Notes: generated by a model from the sequence alone, not told the origin. DNA of 64,000 nt from Belnapia arida (GCF_016773205.1 NZ_JAETWB010000015.1:49057-113056); one strand, 5' to 3'. Positions 44,349 to 54,119 are shown, counted from the stretch's first letter. Translations and numbers: made by a program.

Positions 44349-44469
44349 ATGCTGTCTTTTAGGGGCAGGCGTCCTCCATAGTCCGTCACCACGGTTGTCG
44401 CCGCCGGGGCGCTCCGATGTCAGCGGTCATGCCACTCGGCCCCGCGGTGCTATTCTCGGCCCGGCCATC

Positions 44470-45219
44470 TCAGAACTCGGCCAGGAGTCGTCCGAAACCC
44501 TGCACTTTGTCGTCGATGCCACACTGCCGCAGCGCGTGCCAGTAGGTGGCCGTGTTAAGGGCGGCAACCGGTTTACCCAGCCAGAACTCGGCTATGCCTG
44601 CCACCCGTGCCATCGGCAGATTGGTGCCAACCTGCACAATGGCGTCCACGTTCGGACCGTCTACCTCGGCGATCGCGTCCCGCAGTGTAGCTTCCGAGGT
44701 GCGCGATCAGCACTGGGCCACCGCACCGCAGCCCCTTAACCCGCACGACCTCGAAGCCGCAGTCATCGCAGAAGCGGCGGGCCTGCTCGTCATCGACGGG
44801 CATGTAAGGTGTTACAAGCCCGATCCGCCGAACTCCGCCGTAGCGACCGAGCGCTGCCAGGATAGCGTCGGCGCCTAGCGTTACGCCGACCCGCCGCCGC
44901 TTTTGGCCTCAAGCCTCTCTCGAAGGATTTTGGCACCTTCCACTCCGCCCGCGGACTCGGCTGCGGTGGCAAGGATGATATGGCTAGGGTCGAGGGTCAG
45001 CACCTCGTCCATAGCATCCACCATGGTGGCGCGCATGTTCTCCAACTGCTGCGCGAACTCCGCGTCGGTCCGGGTCGGGGCATTGGGGATGCGGAACCCT
45101 CGGACGTGGTTGGTGACGCCGGGCGGGCGCATGGCATCGTACTCAGGCTGTACGGAGGTGTTGGTTGAGGGCACGAGCACCCCAAGTTTCATGCGCCTTC
45201 CGAGCGTATCCACCATCAT
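44470..45219 (-). pseudogene. Maleate isomerase / arylmalonate decarboxylase-like gene, frameshifted
   Basis: From ATG 45219 (AGGGGAGACG upstream) the frame reads MKLGVLVPSTNTSVQPEYDA and SHIILATAAESAGGVEG, the Asp/Glu racemase-fold N-half, and stops at 44881. The homology continues in a second frame (LGADAILAALGRYGGVRRIG, MPVDDEQARRFCDDCGFEVV) and a third (GPNVDAIVQVGTNLPMARVA, LNTATYWHALRQ), ending at TGA 44470-44472. Two frameshifts break it. Both positions that hold catalytic cysteines in maleate isomerases appear as non-Cys (ATAAES, QVGTNLP), so even the parent was a divergent member. Confidence 0.8.
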
Positions 45220-45539
45220 CGTCTCCCCTACGCCGAAGCTCGGCCGGAACGACGGCCCGCCCAGCCTGGATGCGGTCATGCCGTCGTCAGGACGGCGGTC
45301 TGTCCCGAGGCCGCGAACCGGATGCCAACGTCTCGCTGATGCTTGTCCGTGATCGCCAGCGGTGCCTCGTGCACGCCGTTGGCGTGCTTGTGCCTCGGCG
45401 CACCGCAACGCAGGCTTCTTCGTCCCACACCGCACCGGCGGTGGTGAGTTACTTCGCATACTGTAGCTCCGCTTCTCCTGCGGGTCGGGGGGCGCTGATG
45501 CAGTACTTGAGGACACCTAGCCCGCAGCGGCAGCCGAGC

Positions 45540-46109
45540 TTATGCAACCTCGAATACCGCTTCGATTTCGACTGTGATATTGAAGGGCAGCGACGCCATC
45601 CCTACGGCCGAGCGCGCGTGCCGCCCTCGATCCTCGCCAAATACCTCGATGAACAGGTCCGAGCAGCCGTTGATGACCTTTGGGTGGTCGGCGAACTCGG
45701 GTGTGGCGTTCACCATACCCAGCACCTTCACTACTCGGTTCACCGTGTCAAGGCTACCCACCGCGCCGCGCAGCACGGCCAGCAGCGCTAATCCGCTCAG
45801 CCGTGCATGCCCGTAGGCGTCCTCGGCGCTCACCTCCCGCCCAACCTTGCCTGTCGCCAACCCTCCCTCGGGCCTATTCGGCCCCAAGCCGGAAAGAAAT
45901 ATCAAGTTGCCCGTGCGGACATACGGGACGTTGTTGACGCCCGCGACGGGAGCCACCCGTGGCAATTCGATGGCACGCTCCCTAAGCCGCTGCTCCGCGG
46001 AGCCTGTCCCGGCGCTCTGTGCTGCGCCGTACCGGGGTGCCGCCAAGGCGGCGGCTGTCAGACCGAAAGACATGGCTGTGCGGCGGCTGGAATTCCACAT
46101 CGCGTACAC
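45540..46109 (-). CDS. Exported RidA/YjgF-family protein
   Basis: A 189-residue RidA-like protein with an N-terminal export signal (SSRRTAMSFGLTAAALAAPR, a Tat-like twin Arg followed by a hydrophobic stretch). RidA motifs are VRTGNLIFLSGLGP, VNRVVKVLGMVNATPEFADH and RSAVGMASLPFNITVEIEAV. Cytosolic RidA deaminates reactive enamines; this exported form with Ser/Gly changes may do something else. It lies between the broken isomerase and the DUF3237 gene on the same strand. Start 46109 or 46100. Confidence 0.85.
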   Translation of the reverse strand: MYAMWNSSRRTAMSFGLTAAALAAPRYGAAQSAGTGSAEQRLRERAIELPRVAPVAGVNNVPYVRTGNLIFLSGLGPNRPEGGLATGKVGREVSAEDAYGHARLSGLALLAVLRGAVGSLDTVNRVVKVLGMVNATPEFADHPKVINGCSDLFIEVFGEDRGRHARSAVGMASLPFNITVEIEAVFEVA

Positions 46110-46226
46110 CTCCGAAGCGCGTTTCTGTTTGTCTTGGGGGCCAACCGCCGCGGGCAGCGAAGTTCCCTTAATGGCAACGGACGCAAGTGAACTATGAGGT
46201 CGTACGCCTCGCCGTTGGCAGCCTGC

Positions 46227-46679
46227 TCACGTAACTCGGGAGACGCGGTACTCGACCCCCAACCCCTCGATCACGCGCCCTTCGCCGACAAACAGCGAGT
46301 GGTTAACCCAGGCATAACGGGGGTCGCCGGTCTCCATGCGCGGTGTCGTGCGGAAGTATTGGTCCTCAAATCGTGTCGCCGTGCCGTTGGCGAAGGCCGC
46401 CGCGAAGGCGGTGTTCATCTCGATCAGGCCAGGGTAATGGGCGTAGATCAGCGCCCCATCGTCGGTCCTTATCTGCGTTCGTACGTCGAGGATGCCCCAG
46501 CCAGACGGGTGGGCGATCAGCCAGTCGCCTCCACCGGGCAGAAGGGTGCCGTGAAGGCGCTCCCCCTCCACTCTGCCGTCGAAAGCGTGGAAGAAGATGC
46601 GATCGCCTCGTAGCCCTGCGCCAAACGCGAGCGGCGGTTCAAGCCGCGCACTCAGCATGAACTCGTGTTTCAACTCCAT
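46227..46679 (-). CDS. DUF3237-family protein
   Basis: A 150-residue beta-barrel-like protein. MELKHEFMLSARLEPPLAFG, GRVEGERLHGTLLPGGGDW and LDVRTQIRTDDGALIYAHY are typical of DUF3237, and it closes with YAWVNHSLFVGEGR. Function is unknown; members often lie beside degradation genes for aromatic or cyclic acids. GGGAGGGAGG precedes ATG 46679. It is the first of three minus-strand genes (with RidA and the isomerase remnant). Confidence 0.88.
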   Translation of the reverse strand: MELKHEFMLSARLEPPLAFGAGLRGDRIFFHAFDGRVEGERLHGTLLPGGGDWLIAHPSGWGILDVRTQIRTDDGALIYAHYPGLIEMNTAFAAAFANGTATRFEDQYFRTTPRMETGDPRYAWVNHSLFVGEGRVIEGLGVEYRVSRVT

Positions 46680-47135
46680 TGCGCTGCCTCCCTCCCGTGG
46701 TTCCACTTTGCGCGTGTGGTGATGCCATGCGGCGCCACTGGGTGGGACAGTTCGGAAACCCCGGTCGATCCATCCTGCATCGTCACCGCATGCGTCCGCG
46801 GTCACGGCCACGCGATTCATTCAAACCCGCATCTTCCTCATGGATCGTCTCAGCGGGACGCGCGGCATCGATGAACTGTTCTTGGCCACAAAGGCGCTAC
46901 GGCGGCTGGGTGACAGACATCCACGAACGGGCTGGATGGCCAACTGGCAGACAGCACCTTGCAGATCGGAGCCGTTAAGACGTTCCTGCCCGCAACGGCG
47001 GCGTGTACCGTTTCGGACATAGTTCCCGCGTGCTTTTAGTGGGTCAAGAATTCTAGTGTAGTCCGCAAAAGAGTTGGCCGCCTGGACTCGAAACCCTAGG
47101 CCGGGCACAGCCGCGGATGCTGGAGGCTCGTGACG
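46680..47135. other. Divergent spacer with 44-bp repeat
   Basis: 456 bases between the DUF3237 and DUF1326 genes. Apart from the 44-bp element at 46991-47034 I recognise nothing; short frames give low-complexity translations. Confidence 0.4.
46991..47034 (-). repeat. 44-bp interspersed element, copy 2
   Basis: Second copy of the element at 29246 and 54265, in the same orientation and same length. It lies about 100 bases before the DUF1326 gene and 310 bases from the DUF3237 start. Confidence 0.7.
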
Positions 47136-47777
47136 ATGGCATACGTCGATTGGAGTATCGAGGGTCCAGAGTACGCTAATTGCAATTGCGCCTGGGGCTG
47201 CCCATGCCAGTTCAACGCTTTGCCGACGGACGGCACCTGCCGCGCCGTCGCCGGCATGCGCATCGAGCGAGGTCACTTCGGGAGCACGCGCCTCGATGGG
47301 CTCGCGTGGGTTGGCACCTATGGCTGGCCCGGCCCAATTCACCTCGGCAATGGCGCCCAGCAGTTCTTTATCGACGAGCGCGCCGATGCGGACCAGCGCA
47401 AGGCGCTGGTCGAGATACTGCACGGGCGGGAGACTGAGCCCGGCGCCACCGTCTTTCAGGTGTTCTCGACCACGATGAGCAACGTGCTCGACCCAGTGTT
47501 CACCAAGATAGAGGTCGAGATTGACCCCGCCGCTTGCCACGGGCGGATTGTCGTGCCGGGTGTGATTGAGTCCACCGGCACGCCCATCAAGAGCCCTTTC
47601 ACCGGTCAGGACCATCGTGTCCGCGTCTCCCTGCGCAGCGGCTTCGAGTACAGCGAGGCCGAGTACGGCAGTGGCTCAACGACGGCGACCGGCGGAGTAA
47701 AGCTGGCCTTCAAAGACAGCTACGGCCAGTTCGCCCGCATCCACCTGACCCAGAGCGGTATCCCGAAGCGCCCGTGA
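47136..47777 (+). CDS. DUF1326-family protein
   Basis: A 213-residue protein. The N-terminal Cys cluster NCNCAWGCPCQF is the DUF1326 hallmark and could bind a metal. The rest is beta-rich (GLAWVGTYGWPGPIHLGNG, TGQDHRVRVSLRSGFEYSEA). GGAGG lies nine bases before ATG 47136; a GTG at 47130 is possible. The stop overlaps the DUF2182 gene by four bases, and this pair is commonly found together. Confidence 0.88.
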   Translation: MAYVDWSIEGPEYANCNCAWGCPCQFNALPTDGTCRAVAGMRIERGHFGSTRLDGLAWVGTYGWPGPIHLGNGAQQFFIDERADADQRKALVEILHGRETEPGATVFQVFSTTMSNVLDPVFTKIEVEIDPAACHGRIVVPGVIESTGTPIKSPFTGQDHRVRVSLRSGFEYSEAEYGSGSTTATGGVKLAFKDSYGQFARIHLTQSGIPKRP

Positions 47778-48610
47778 TGGCCCGCCAAAGCGCGCTTGAA
47801 GTCGCCCTGTCCTGGGATCGTCTTCCGGTCCTAGCCGCGCTTGCGGGCCTAATCGGCCTGTCCTGGGCCTACCTCGCCATGATGGCAGGTGGCATGCACG
47901 GGATTGCCGACGCGCCAGACATGCCAGGCATGGCGCAGGGTGCGATGGACATGCTGCGGTCCGTGCCTTGGAGCGCGGCCCGCTTCAGCATGATGCTCGG
48001 CATGTGGGCGGTGATGATGGTGGGCATGATGCTCCCCGCTGCGGCGCCCATAATTCTGTTCTTCGCTACCTTCGCCCGGCGGAGCCGTGAGCAGGGGCAC
48101 CGTGTGGCGTCGGTTGGCATCTTCGTGGCGGGCTACCTTGCTGTCTGGACCGCCTTCGCCCTCGCGGCCACGATCTTGCAGTGGGCACTGGACCGAGCCG
48201 CGCTTCTCTCCCCACACATGGCCGCCGCGAGCCCGATCCTGGGCGGGGCGATCCTGATCGCCGCCGGGCTTTACCAGTGGACGCCGCTCAAAGACGCCTG
48301 CCTGGGGCTGTGCCGCTCCCCGGCCGCCTTCGTGATGGGCCGCTGGCGCGCTGGGCCGGGCGGCGCTTTCCGAATGGGGGTCGAGCATGGGGCCTTTTGC
48401 ATGGGCTGCTGCTGGGCGCTGATGGCACTGCTGTTCGTCGGCGGGGTGATGAACCTGCTCTGGGTCGCGGCCATCACGCTGGCCGTCCTGGCTGAGAAGC
48501 TGGCGCCCAGGGGTAGGTGGATCGCAAGGGCGCTTGGCGCCGCGATGGTGCTTGGCGGCGCCTGGGTCCTTGCGGTCGGGATGGGGCATGGTCCCGTGAG
48601 GCACGGGTAA
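47774..48610 (+). CDS. DUF2182-family membrane protein, predicted metal-binding
   Basis: A 278-residue inner-membrane protein with about six helices. The Met-rich helix MMLGMWAVMMVGMMLPAAAP and the GAFCMGCCWALM segment define DUF2182, described as predicted metal-binding. Before them lies a Met/His-rich periplasmic loop (MMAGGMHGIADAPDMPGM). With DUF1326 it probably forms a membrane/soluble pair handling copper or another soft metal; this is inference. Confidence 0.9.
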   Translation: MMARQSALEVALSWDRLPVLAALAGLIGLSWAYLAMMAGGMHGIADAPDMPGMAQGAMDMLRSVPWSAARFSMMLGMWAVMMVGMMLPAAAPIILFFATFARRSREQGHRVASVGIFVAGYLAVWTAFALAATILQWALDRAALLSPHMAAASPILGGAILIAAGLYQWTPLKDACLGLCRSPAAFVMGRWRAGPGGAFRMGVEHGAFCMGCCWALMALLFVGGVMNLLWVAAITLAVLAEKLAPRGRWIARALGAAMVLGGAWVLAVGMGHGPVRHG

Positions 48611-48669
48611 GGGTTCAATCTGCTCGCGGGAAACACGCTGGCCCCAGAAGCGAGAAAGGAGGACTGGCC

Positions 48670-50021
48670 ATGCCGAGGGACGCCCAGGACCACGCCGTCA
48701 CCGTCGCCTTCGAGGAGGCGGCGCGCGCCTTCGACCACGCCGTCGAGGGCTACCTGATGCACCGCGCCAACGCCGCTCAGCGGATCGCCCCGGTGCTCGC
48801 CGCCGACCCGGAGTTCGGCATGGCCCACGTCCTCAGGGGCTACCTGCCCATGACCGCCTACGACGGGGCCTTCCTCCCGCGTTCCCGCGAGGCGCTGGCC
48901 GAGGCCCGGCGCCACCTCGCGCGTGCGACGCCGCGGGAGCGGGCGCCTGCCGAGGCGCTGTCCTTCTGGATCGACGGCGAGGTCGGCCGGGCGCTCTCGA
49001 CGTGGGAGGACATCCTGGCCGAACACCCGCGCGACGTGTTGGCCTTCCGCATGCACCACTTCGTCGCCTTCTGGTCCGGCATGCCGGAGCGGATGCTGGC
49101 CGGGGTAGAGCGGGTTCTGCCACGCTGGTCCGCCTCTGTACCGGGCTGGGGCGCCGTACTGGCCAGCCGCGCCTTCGCCCACGAGGAGTGCTGCAGCTAG
49201 GTCGTCGCCGAGGCGTCCGGCCGCGAGGCGTTGATGCTGGACCCGGCCAACCTCTGGGCCACCCACGCGGTGGCGCACGTCATGGAAATGCAGGGCCGCC
49301 GGGGCGAGGGCATCCGGTTCCTCTCCGGGTTGGAGCAGCACTGGGAGGGGGCAACGCCATCACCCACCACCTCTGGTGGCACCGTGCGATGTACCACCTT
49401 GAGCGGCGAGAGTTCGGGGAGGCGCTGGGCCTCTATGACCGACGCTTCCGCGACCTCGCTTCGCCGCTCGCGCAGGCAATGCCGGACTTCATCGTCGATG
49501 CGCAGAACGCCGCCTCGATGTTGTTCCGCTTGGAGTTGCGCAGTGTGGCGGTGGGAGACCGCTGGGTGGAGTTGGCCGACAAGGCGGAGGCGCGGGTCGG
49601 CGACCACCTCTCGCCCTTCACCTTGCCGCACCGGATGATGGCGCTCGCCGCGACGGGGCGGTGGGCGGCGGCGGACCGTATGCTGGGGACGATGCGCGAG
49701 GCCGCTCGGGCGAACCGGGGCGACCACGCGGTGGTGCTGCGCGATGCTGCCATCCCGGTTTGTGAGGCGGTTCTGCCGCACCGCCGGGGCGACTACGCGG
49801 TCGCGGTAGAGGCGATGCGTCCGGCGCTCGGGGTGATGTACCGCCTGGGCGGCAGCCACGCGCAGCAGGACGTGCTTGAGCAGCTATTCTTCGACGCCGC
49901 AGTGAGGGCGGGGCTGGACGAGGACGCGCACCTGCTTCTGGAACGGGTGGCGGGGCAGCACCCGGTACCGCCGGAGCGACGGGTGGGCTACGTTGAAGCG
50001 GCAGGCCGCATCCCTCACTGA
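48670..50021 (+). pseudogene. TPR protein (TTC38-like), stop codon plus frameshift
   Basis: AGGAGG precedes ATG 48670 and the first 176 residues are a normal TPR-type protein (MAHVLRGYLPMTAYDGAF, LAFRMHHFVAFWSGMPERML). The frame ends at TAG 49198-49200 in HEECCS, yet homology continues in the same frame (VVAEASGREALMLDPANLWA, THAVAHVMEMQGRRGEG) and then, after about 49350, in another frame (HHLWWHRAMYHLERREFGEA to the end at 50021). One nonsense codon and one frameshift are needed. The full protein would be about 450 residues, normal for the family. Confidence 0.85.
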
Positions 50022-50150
50022 AGGTGCCGAGGATGAGCGCACGTCGGCAGGAGCGGCGCGCACCTCCCTCCACGGGCGCACCCGTCACCATGAATGACTG
50101 ATGGTGAAGTGGGCGGAGGGTGGATTACCCGCAAAAGGCCGCCGGACACG

Positions 50151-51089
50151 CTATGGCGCTGTCCGCTCGCGTTCGCGGCGTACCTCGTAGGCGGCGACGT
50201 GGCAGCGGGCGAGCCGCAGGACGGGCGTGGGCACCCCCATACGCTCCGCCCGCTCCGCGAGGTCGCCCAGGACGTGCTCACCCTCCGTGGGACCACCGCC
50301 CTCGATGTCGCGCAGCATCGAGGCGGTCTGTGTTGAGCCCTCCCGCGTTAGCAGGCACGCTGCGAACTCCACGAACTCTGGGCGCGGCGGATGCCCGGCC
50401 GCCGAGGCCGTGGCCCTGCACTTGGCGAGGAGGGCCAAAGCCGCCTCTCGCCCGCCCGGGGCGGCAGGGAAGTCGCCGACGGCGCCGCGCATTAGGCAGT
50501 TCATCCCCGCGAGGGCCGCCAGCCCGACCCACTTCTGCCACATGTCCCCAACGACCGCCTCGCTAGCCCGCGCCGCGAACTTAGCCTCCTTGCAGAGCGC
50601 CGCGACGGCCCGCACCCGGTCCGAGACGCCGCCCGCGACCTCGCCGAAGATCAAGTCATGGTTGGGCATGGCTCCCTGGACGACCCGCCCATCCGGGCCG
50701 AGGGCCGCGGCAATGACGGCGGTGCCGCCGAGGACCCGGCCCGCGCCGAAGCGCTCAGCCAACAGGTCGATGTGGCGCATGCCGTTGAGAACGGGGACGA
50801 TCGTCGTGCCGGGGCCGACCGCGGGCGCCATGTCGTTCATGGCTGCGTCGAGCGAGTACGCCTTCACGGCGAGCAGGATCAAGTCGTGCGAGCCGTCCAG
50901 GCCACCCGTCAACACGGTGCGGGGCCTCAGGTCGGCGTCGCCGTGCTGGCTCTCGATCCGCAGGCCATGTTGTGAAATCTGTTCGGCTCGATGAGGCCGC
51001 ACGAGGAAGGTCACGTCGCGCCCAGCTTCGACTAGCCTACCGCCAAAATAGCCGCCCAAAGCCCCGGCGCCGACCACCAGTACTCGCAT
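50151..51089 (-). CDS. Ketopantoate reductase family oxidoreductase
   Basis: A 312-residue NADPH-dependent enzyme related to 2-dehydropantoate 2-reductase. The Rossmann motif is VVGAGALGGYFGGRL, followed by LLAVKAYSLD and VPVLNGMRH. The catalytic Lys lies in MWQKWVGLAALAGMNCLMRG, and the C-terminal Ser/Glu region TREGSTQTASMLRDIEGGGPTE (split here as TREGSTQTASML and DIEGGGPTE) is intact. Lone paralogues like this often act on other 2-keto acids, so I do not assign panE. AAGGAAGGG precedes ATG 51089. Confidence 0.88.
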   Translation of the reverse strand: MRVLVVGAGALGGYFGGRLVEAGRDVTFLVRPHRAEQISQHGLRIESQHGDADLRPRTVLTGGLDGSHDLILLAVKAYSLDAAMNDMAPAVGPGTTIVPVLNGMRHIDLLAERFGAGRVLGGTAVIAAALGPDGRVVQGAMPNHDLIFGEVAGGVSDRVRAVAALCKEAKFAARASEAVVGDMWQKWVGLAALAGMNCLMRGAVGDFPAAPGGREAALALLAKCRATASAAGHPPRPEFVEFAACLLTREGSTQTASMLRDIEGGGPTEGEHVLGDLAERAERMGVPTPVLRLARCHVAAYEVRRERERTAP

Positions 51090-51206
51090 GTCACCCTTCC
51101 TTGCACGGTATCGGAGGAGGCTGATCATCTTCTTGCCGCAATCGTATACGTCAGGAGGCAGAAGCGGGTTGAAATTCGGTGCTGCTAGCAGACGACCTAC
51201 ATGCGC

Positions 51207-52370
51207 CTAAGTCACTCTTACCCGCCGGGTGACCTGCCCGTTGCTCTCCCAGTAGGTGCGCTTATTGGTGATCAACGGATCATCCATTGCGGGCTGGACC
51301 CGACCCGCGGCGTCGGTCACCCGTGAAGTGATGGTGTGTTCCCCTGGCGGTGGCGTGGACCAGTCGAGATGCCATGGCTTCCAGGTAAAGTCCGAAGCCT
51401 CGCTGCGGTCGATGGTCGCCGCCTGCCAGGAGCCTGCGTCGATCTTCACCTCTACCTTGGCGACCTCACCGCCCCAAGCAGCGCCAACGATGCGGTAGTC
51501 TCCGCCCTGCCGGGTCACTCGACCGGGCGCAGATTTCAGCAGTACTCGGCCTACCGAGGTCTCTACCGCGATCTTTTGGCCACTGACCTCCTCCTCCCGC
51601 ACCGTCACATAGTCCCGCCCCATGAAGCGGCCCATGTAGCGGCTGTCCCGTACCTCAATTCGGGACAGCCACTTCACGTTCGCCACCCCGTACCAACCCG
51701 GCGCAATCAGCCGCACCGGAGCGCCATTCTCCTGTGGCAGCGGTTGTCCGTTCATCTCGTAGCAGAGCAGCAGGTCGGATGACTTTGCCTCCTCCACGGA
51801 CATGCTGCGAGCAAAGGCGGTTCGCACCGAAACGTCGCGGATTTTCTCCTCACCAATGTCCGCGCCGTAGAAGACCACTTCGATGCCGCGATGATGGATG
51901 CCGGCTTCCTCAAGGATCGGCGCCAGCGGTGTACCTGCCCATTTCGCGGTGCCGATAACGCCATTCATGAAGGGAAAACCGTGGTTGCCGGCGCATTCCA
52001 TCGTGTAGACCACTTCGTGACGTGGCCTCGTCTTGATCTCACCCAGAGTGAGGGTCAGTGGCTTTGTGACGTAGCCGGAGACGTTCAGCCGCCATGCCTG
52101 CGGATCGATGCCGGGAAATCCATAGTGGCCAACAAGGAAAAAGCGATCATTCGGCGTGATGAAGGTATCGAATTCTTCCCATCGAAGCTGCCTAGGGACC
52201 ACCTGCGGTCGGGCATGTGGTCCTGGCTGATCAGCCCAGGGAATGACCTCCTCGCCTTGCCGCATTGGAAAGGCTTTGGCGGAAAACGACGCCGAGGTGA
52301 ACGTAAGCGCAGCGAAGGCAGCGCTGCCGCTGATTAGGAATTCCCGCCGCGGGACATGAATTCGAGGCAT
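51207..52370 (-). CDS. Exported sulfite-oxidase-family molybdoenzyme
   Basis: A 387-residue protein with a Tat signal (PRREFLISG at residues 7-15). The molybdenum-binding domain has Cys126 in YTMECAGNHG, the Mo ligand, and further VRLIAPGWYGVANVKWL. The C-terminal dimerisation domain (VGAAWGGEVAKVEVKID, WHLDWSTPPPGEHTITSRV) is present. It should oxidise sulfite or a related substrate in the periplasm. No cytochrome partner gene is adjacent. AGAGGAGCG precedes ATG 52370. Confidence 0.92.
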   Translation of the reverse strand: MPRIHVPRREFLISGSAAFAALTFTSASFSAKAFPMRQGEEVIPWADQPGPHARPQVVPRQLRWEEFDTFITPNDRFFLVGHYGFPGIDPQAWRLNVSGYVTKPLTLTLGEIKTRPRHEVVYTMECAGNHGFPFMNGVIGTAKWAGTPLAPILEEAGIHHRGIEVVFYGADIGEEKIRDVSVRTAFARSMSVEEAKSSDLLLCYEMNGQPLPQENGAPVRLIAPGWYGVANVKWLSRIEVRDSRYMGRFMGRDYVTVREEEVSGQKIAVETSVGRVLLKSAPGRVTRQGGDYRIVGAAWGGEVAKVEVKIDAGSWQAATIDRSEASDFTWKPWHLDWSTPPPGEHTITSRVTDAAGRVQPAMDDPLITNKRTYWESNGQVTRRVRVT

Positions 52371-52951
52371 CGCTTCGCTCCTCTGTCCTGATGACCAGAA
52401 CCGGCCCAATAGCCAGTGCGCCGAAGTGTCGCTTTGGCAATCACACCCTGAGATCAGTTGTGACCCGAAGGGTGGTAGGCGCTTGTTCGGACCGGCCGCA
52501 TTCAAACGACCTGCCAAGGCTCAGCTTGCGGGAAGCGTCGGCGCATCAAAGTGCGCAATTCAGGCAAGAGGCTTCTTGCTTGTTGTTCTGTTCGTCGTAA
52601 GGGGTAGACAGTACGCTCCCGGGGGTGACGAAAACAACAGCGATTGCGTGTGTGATGTATTTTGCTTCGTGATCCTTCGCTACTTGAGGTGCAGACTGAT
52701 CCTCAAATACACTTACCGCGCGATGAGCCGGGAGAACAACAGCCCTGGCATCCTGATTCCATAGTTGGTCCCACGTCACGGCGAGACGTGTGCGCAGGGT
52801 GCGGGACATTGCTCGGCGGCGAGGTGGTCGGCGATGTCGTGCTCGGAAGCGTGCTCTTGGCCGTCCTGCACGATATTCGCTGGTCGTGGCTAACCGGGGC
52901 GATGGGCCAGGAGACGCAAGAGATGCGCGGACCTGCGTCCCCAATGCGCCG
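52371..52951. other. Spacer without a recognised gene
   Basis: 580 bases between the molybdoenzyme and the SnoaL-like gene. Somewhat AT-richer around 52600-52760. Frames on both strands give no family I recognise. Confidence 0.4.
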
Positions 52952-53383
52952 TTATCCCTTCTGCGCGGGCGCCTCGAACGGCCTTTGCATCGTGTTGTGG
53001 AAAGCCGCGACGCGCCATGCCCCATTGTCCTTCACAAACACCCGGATGCTCAGTTCCCTGTGCGCAGGCAGCTTCTTCCCGTCCGGGGCCACGAGCCCGC
53101 CAAGCTCGTTCAGGACATGGGCGAGCGCCACGTCCGGCCGGACGAACCTGACCTTCACGTCCAGCGTCGTCAGGACGGCGCCACCGGCCCTCATGGCGAA
53201 GATGGCCGCCAGCTTCTCCTCGATCTTCCTTAACCCCGTGGCTGCCTCCCCGCGGGCGGACACGAAGTCGGCGTCCGGCGCGTACATGCGTGTGGCTGCT
53301 TTAGCATCGTGTCTGTTGAAAGTGTCGGTCATCTCCGCGACAATTCTCCGAATTGCCTCCTCGTCCTTGTCGTCCTGAGTCAT
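52952..53383 (-). CDS. SnoaL-like / SgcJ-EcaC family protein
   Basis: About 143 residues with the NTF2-like cone fold. DEEAIRRIVAEMTDTFNRHD, MYAPDADFVSARGE and the closing FVKDNGAWRVAAFHNTMQRP are typical of the SgcJ/EcaC group. Catalytic role unknown. ATG 53383 (GGGGGACGTG upstream) is preferred over 53395. Confidence 0.85.
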   Translation of the reverse strand: MTQDDKDEEAIRRIVAEMTDTFNRHDAKAATRMYAPDADFVSARGEAATGLRKIEEKLAAIFAMRAGGAVLTTLDVKVRFVRPDVALAHVLNELGGLVAPDGKKLPAHRELSIRVFVKDNGAWRVAAFHNTMQRPFEAPAQKG

Positions 53384-53513
53384 CACGTCCCCCATGGCAC
53401 GGGCATAGTCGAGAGGCCCTTGGTGTCAGGCCAGCCATCGAACTCCTAATCGACGGGTATCAAGTTCGAATGGTGACATCTGCGGCGGCGCGGGCGTCCC
53501 GGCCGTGGGGCGG

Positions 53514-54119
53514 TCAGGCCATCGCCAGCACGGAAGTTTCTCCCGAAGCCGCCACCCGCACGGTGGCGCCCGGAAGGTGCTTGTGCATGACCGCAAGGGC
53601 GGCCTCGTGCGCCGCCTGTGCGTGCTCGCGGTTGTCGAAGAACAGGACAGTCGCCTCGCGTGTCTGGTCGTCGGCGGAGCGCGAGGCGTAGGCCCCGCGG
53701 AACCCCGGAATCCTCTGGGTGGCGGCGACCACCTCCTTGGCGACCGGCACCATGCTGTCGGGGCCGGGGATGTTCTCGGCCTTCCGCACCATGCAGTAGA
53801 GCGACTGGTCCTGGCCGCCGCTCTGCGGTGCCACGATTGCGTGCGGCCCGATCGTGCCGTTGAAGCGCTCGGACGGCTCGTCGAAGCCCGTGAGATTGCT
53901 GGTCACCCAGGCGCGAATTTTCTCCCGGCTATTCGTCAGCGCCTCTGCGCTCTCCCAGAGGTGGAGAGCAACGATATCGCCCTGCTCACTGGCGAATGCC
54001 GCATAACCGAGGAAGCCCCGCTGGCCTTTCAGCATCGGGACGAACCCCTGCTGGACCATCGACGCCGCCTCGCCGATCTTCCCGGCCATGCCCGCGTAGC
54101 GGGCGATGCTGATGTACAT
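53514..54119 (-). CDS. Duplicated antibiotic-biosynthesis-monooxygenase-like protein
   Basis: A 201-residue protein with two ferredoxin-like (dimeric alpha-beta barrel) halves. Half one reads MYISIARYAGMAGKIGEAAS, GFVPMLKGQRGFLGYAAFAS and HLWESAEALTNSREKIRAWV; half two reads SLYCMVRKAENIPGPDSMV, IPGFRGAYASRSADDQ and VLFFDNREHAQAAHEAALAV. Such proteins include heme-degrading and quinol monooxygenases, but key residues cannot be assigned. GGGAGAGG precedes ATG 54119. Confidence 0.75.
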   Translation of the reverse strand: MYISIARYAGMAGKIGEAASMVQQGFVPMLKGQRGFLGYAAFASEQGDIVALHLWESAEALTNSREKIRAWVTSNLTGFDEPSERFNGTIGPHAIVAPQSGGQDQSLYCMVRKAENIPGPDSMVPVAKEVVAATQRIPGFRGAYASRSADDQTREATVLFFDNREHAQAAHEAALAVMHKHLPGATVRVAASGETSVLAMA

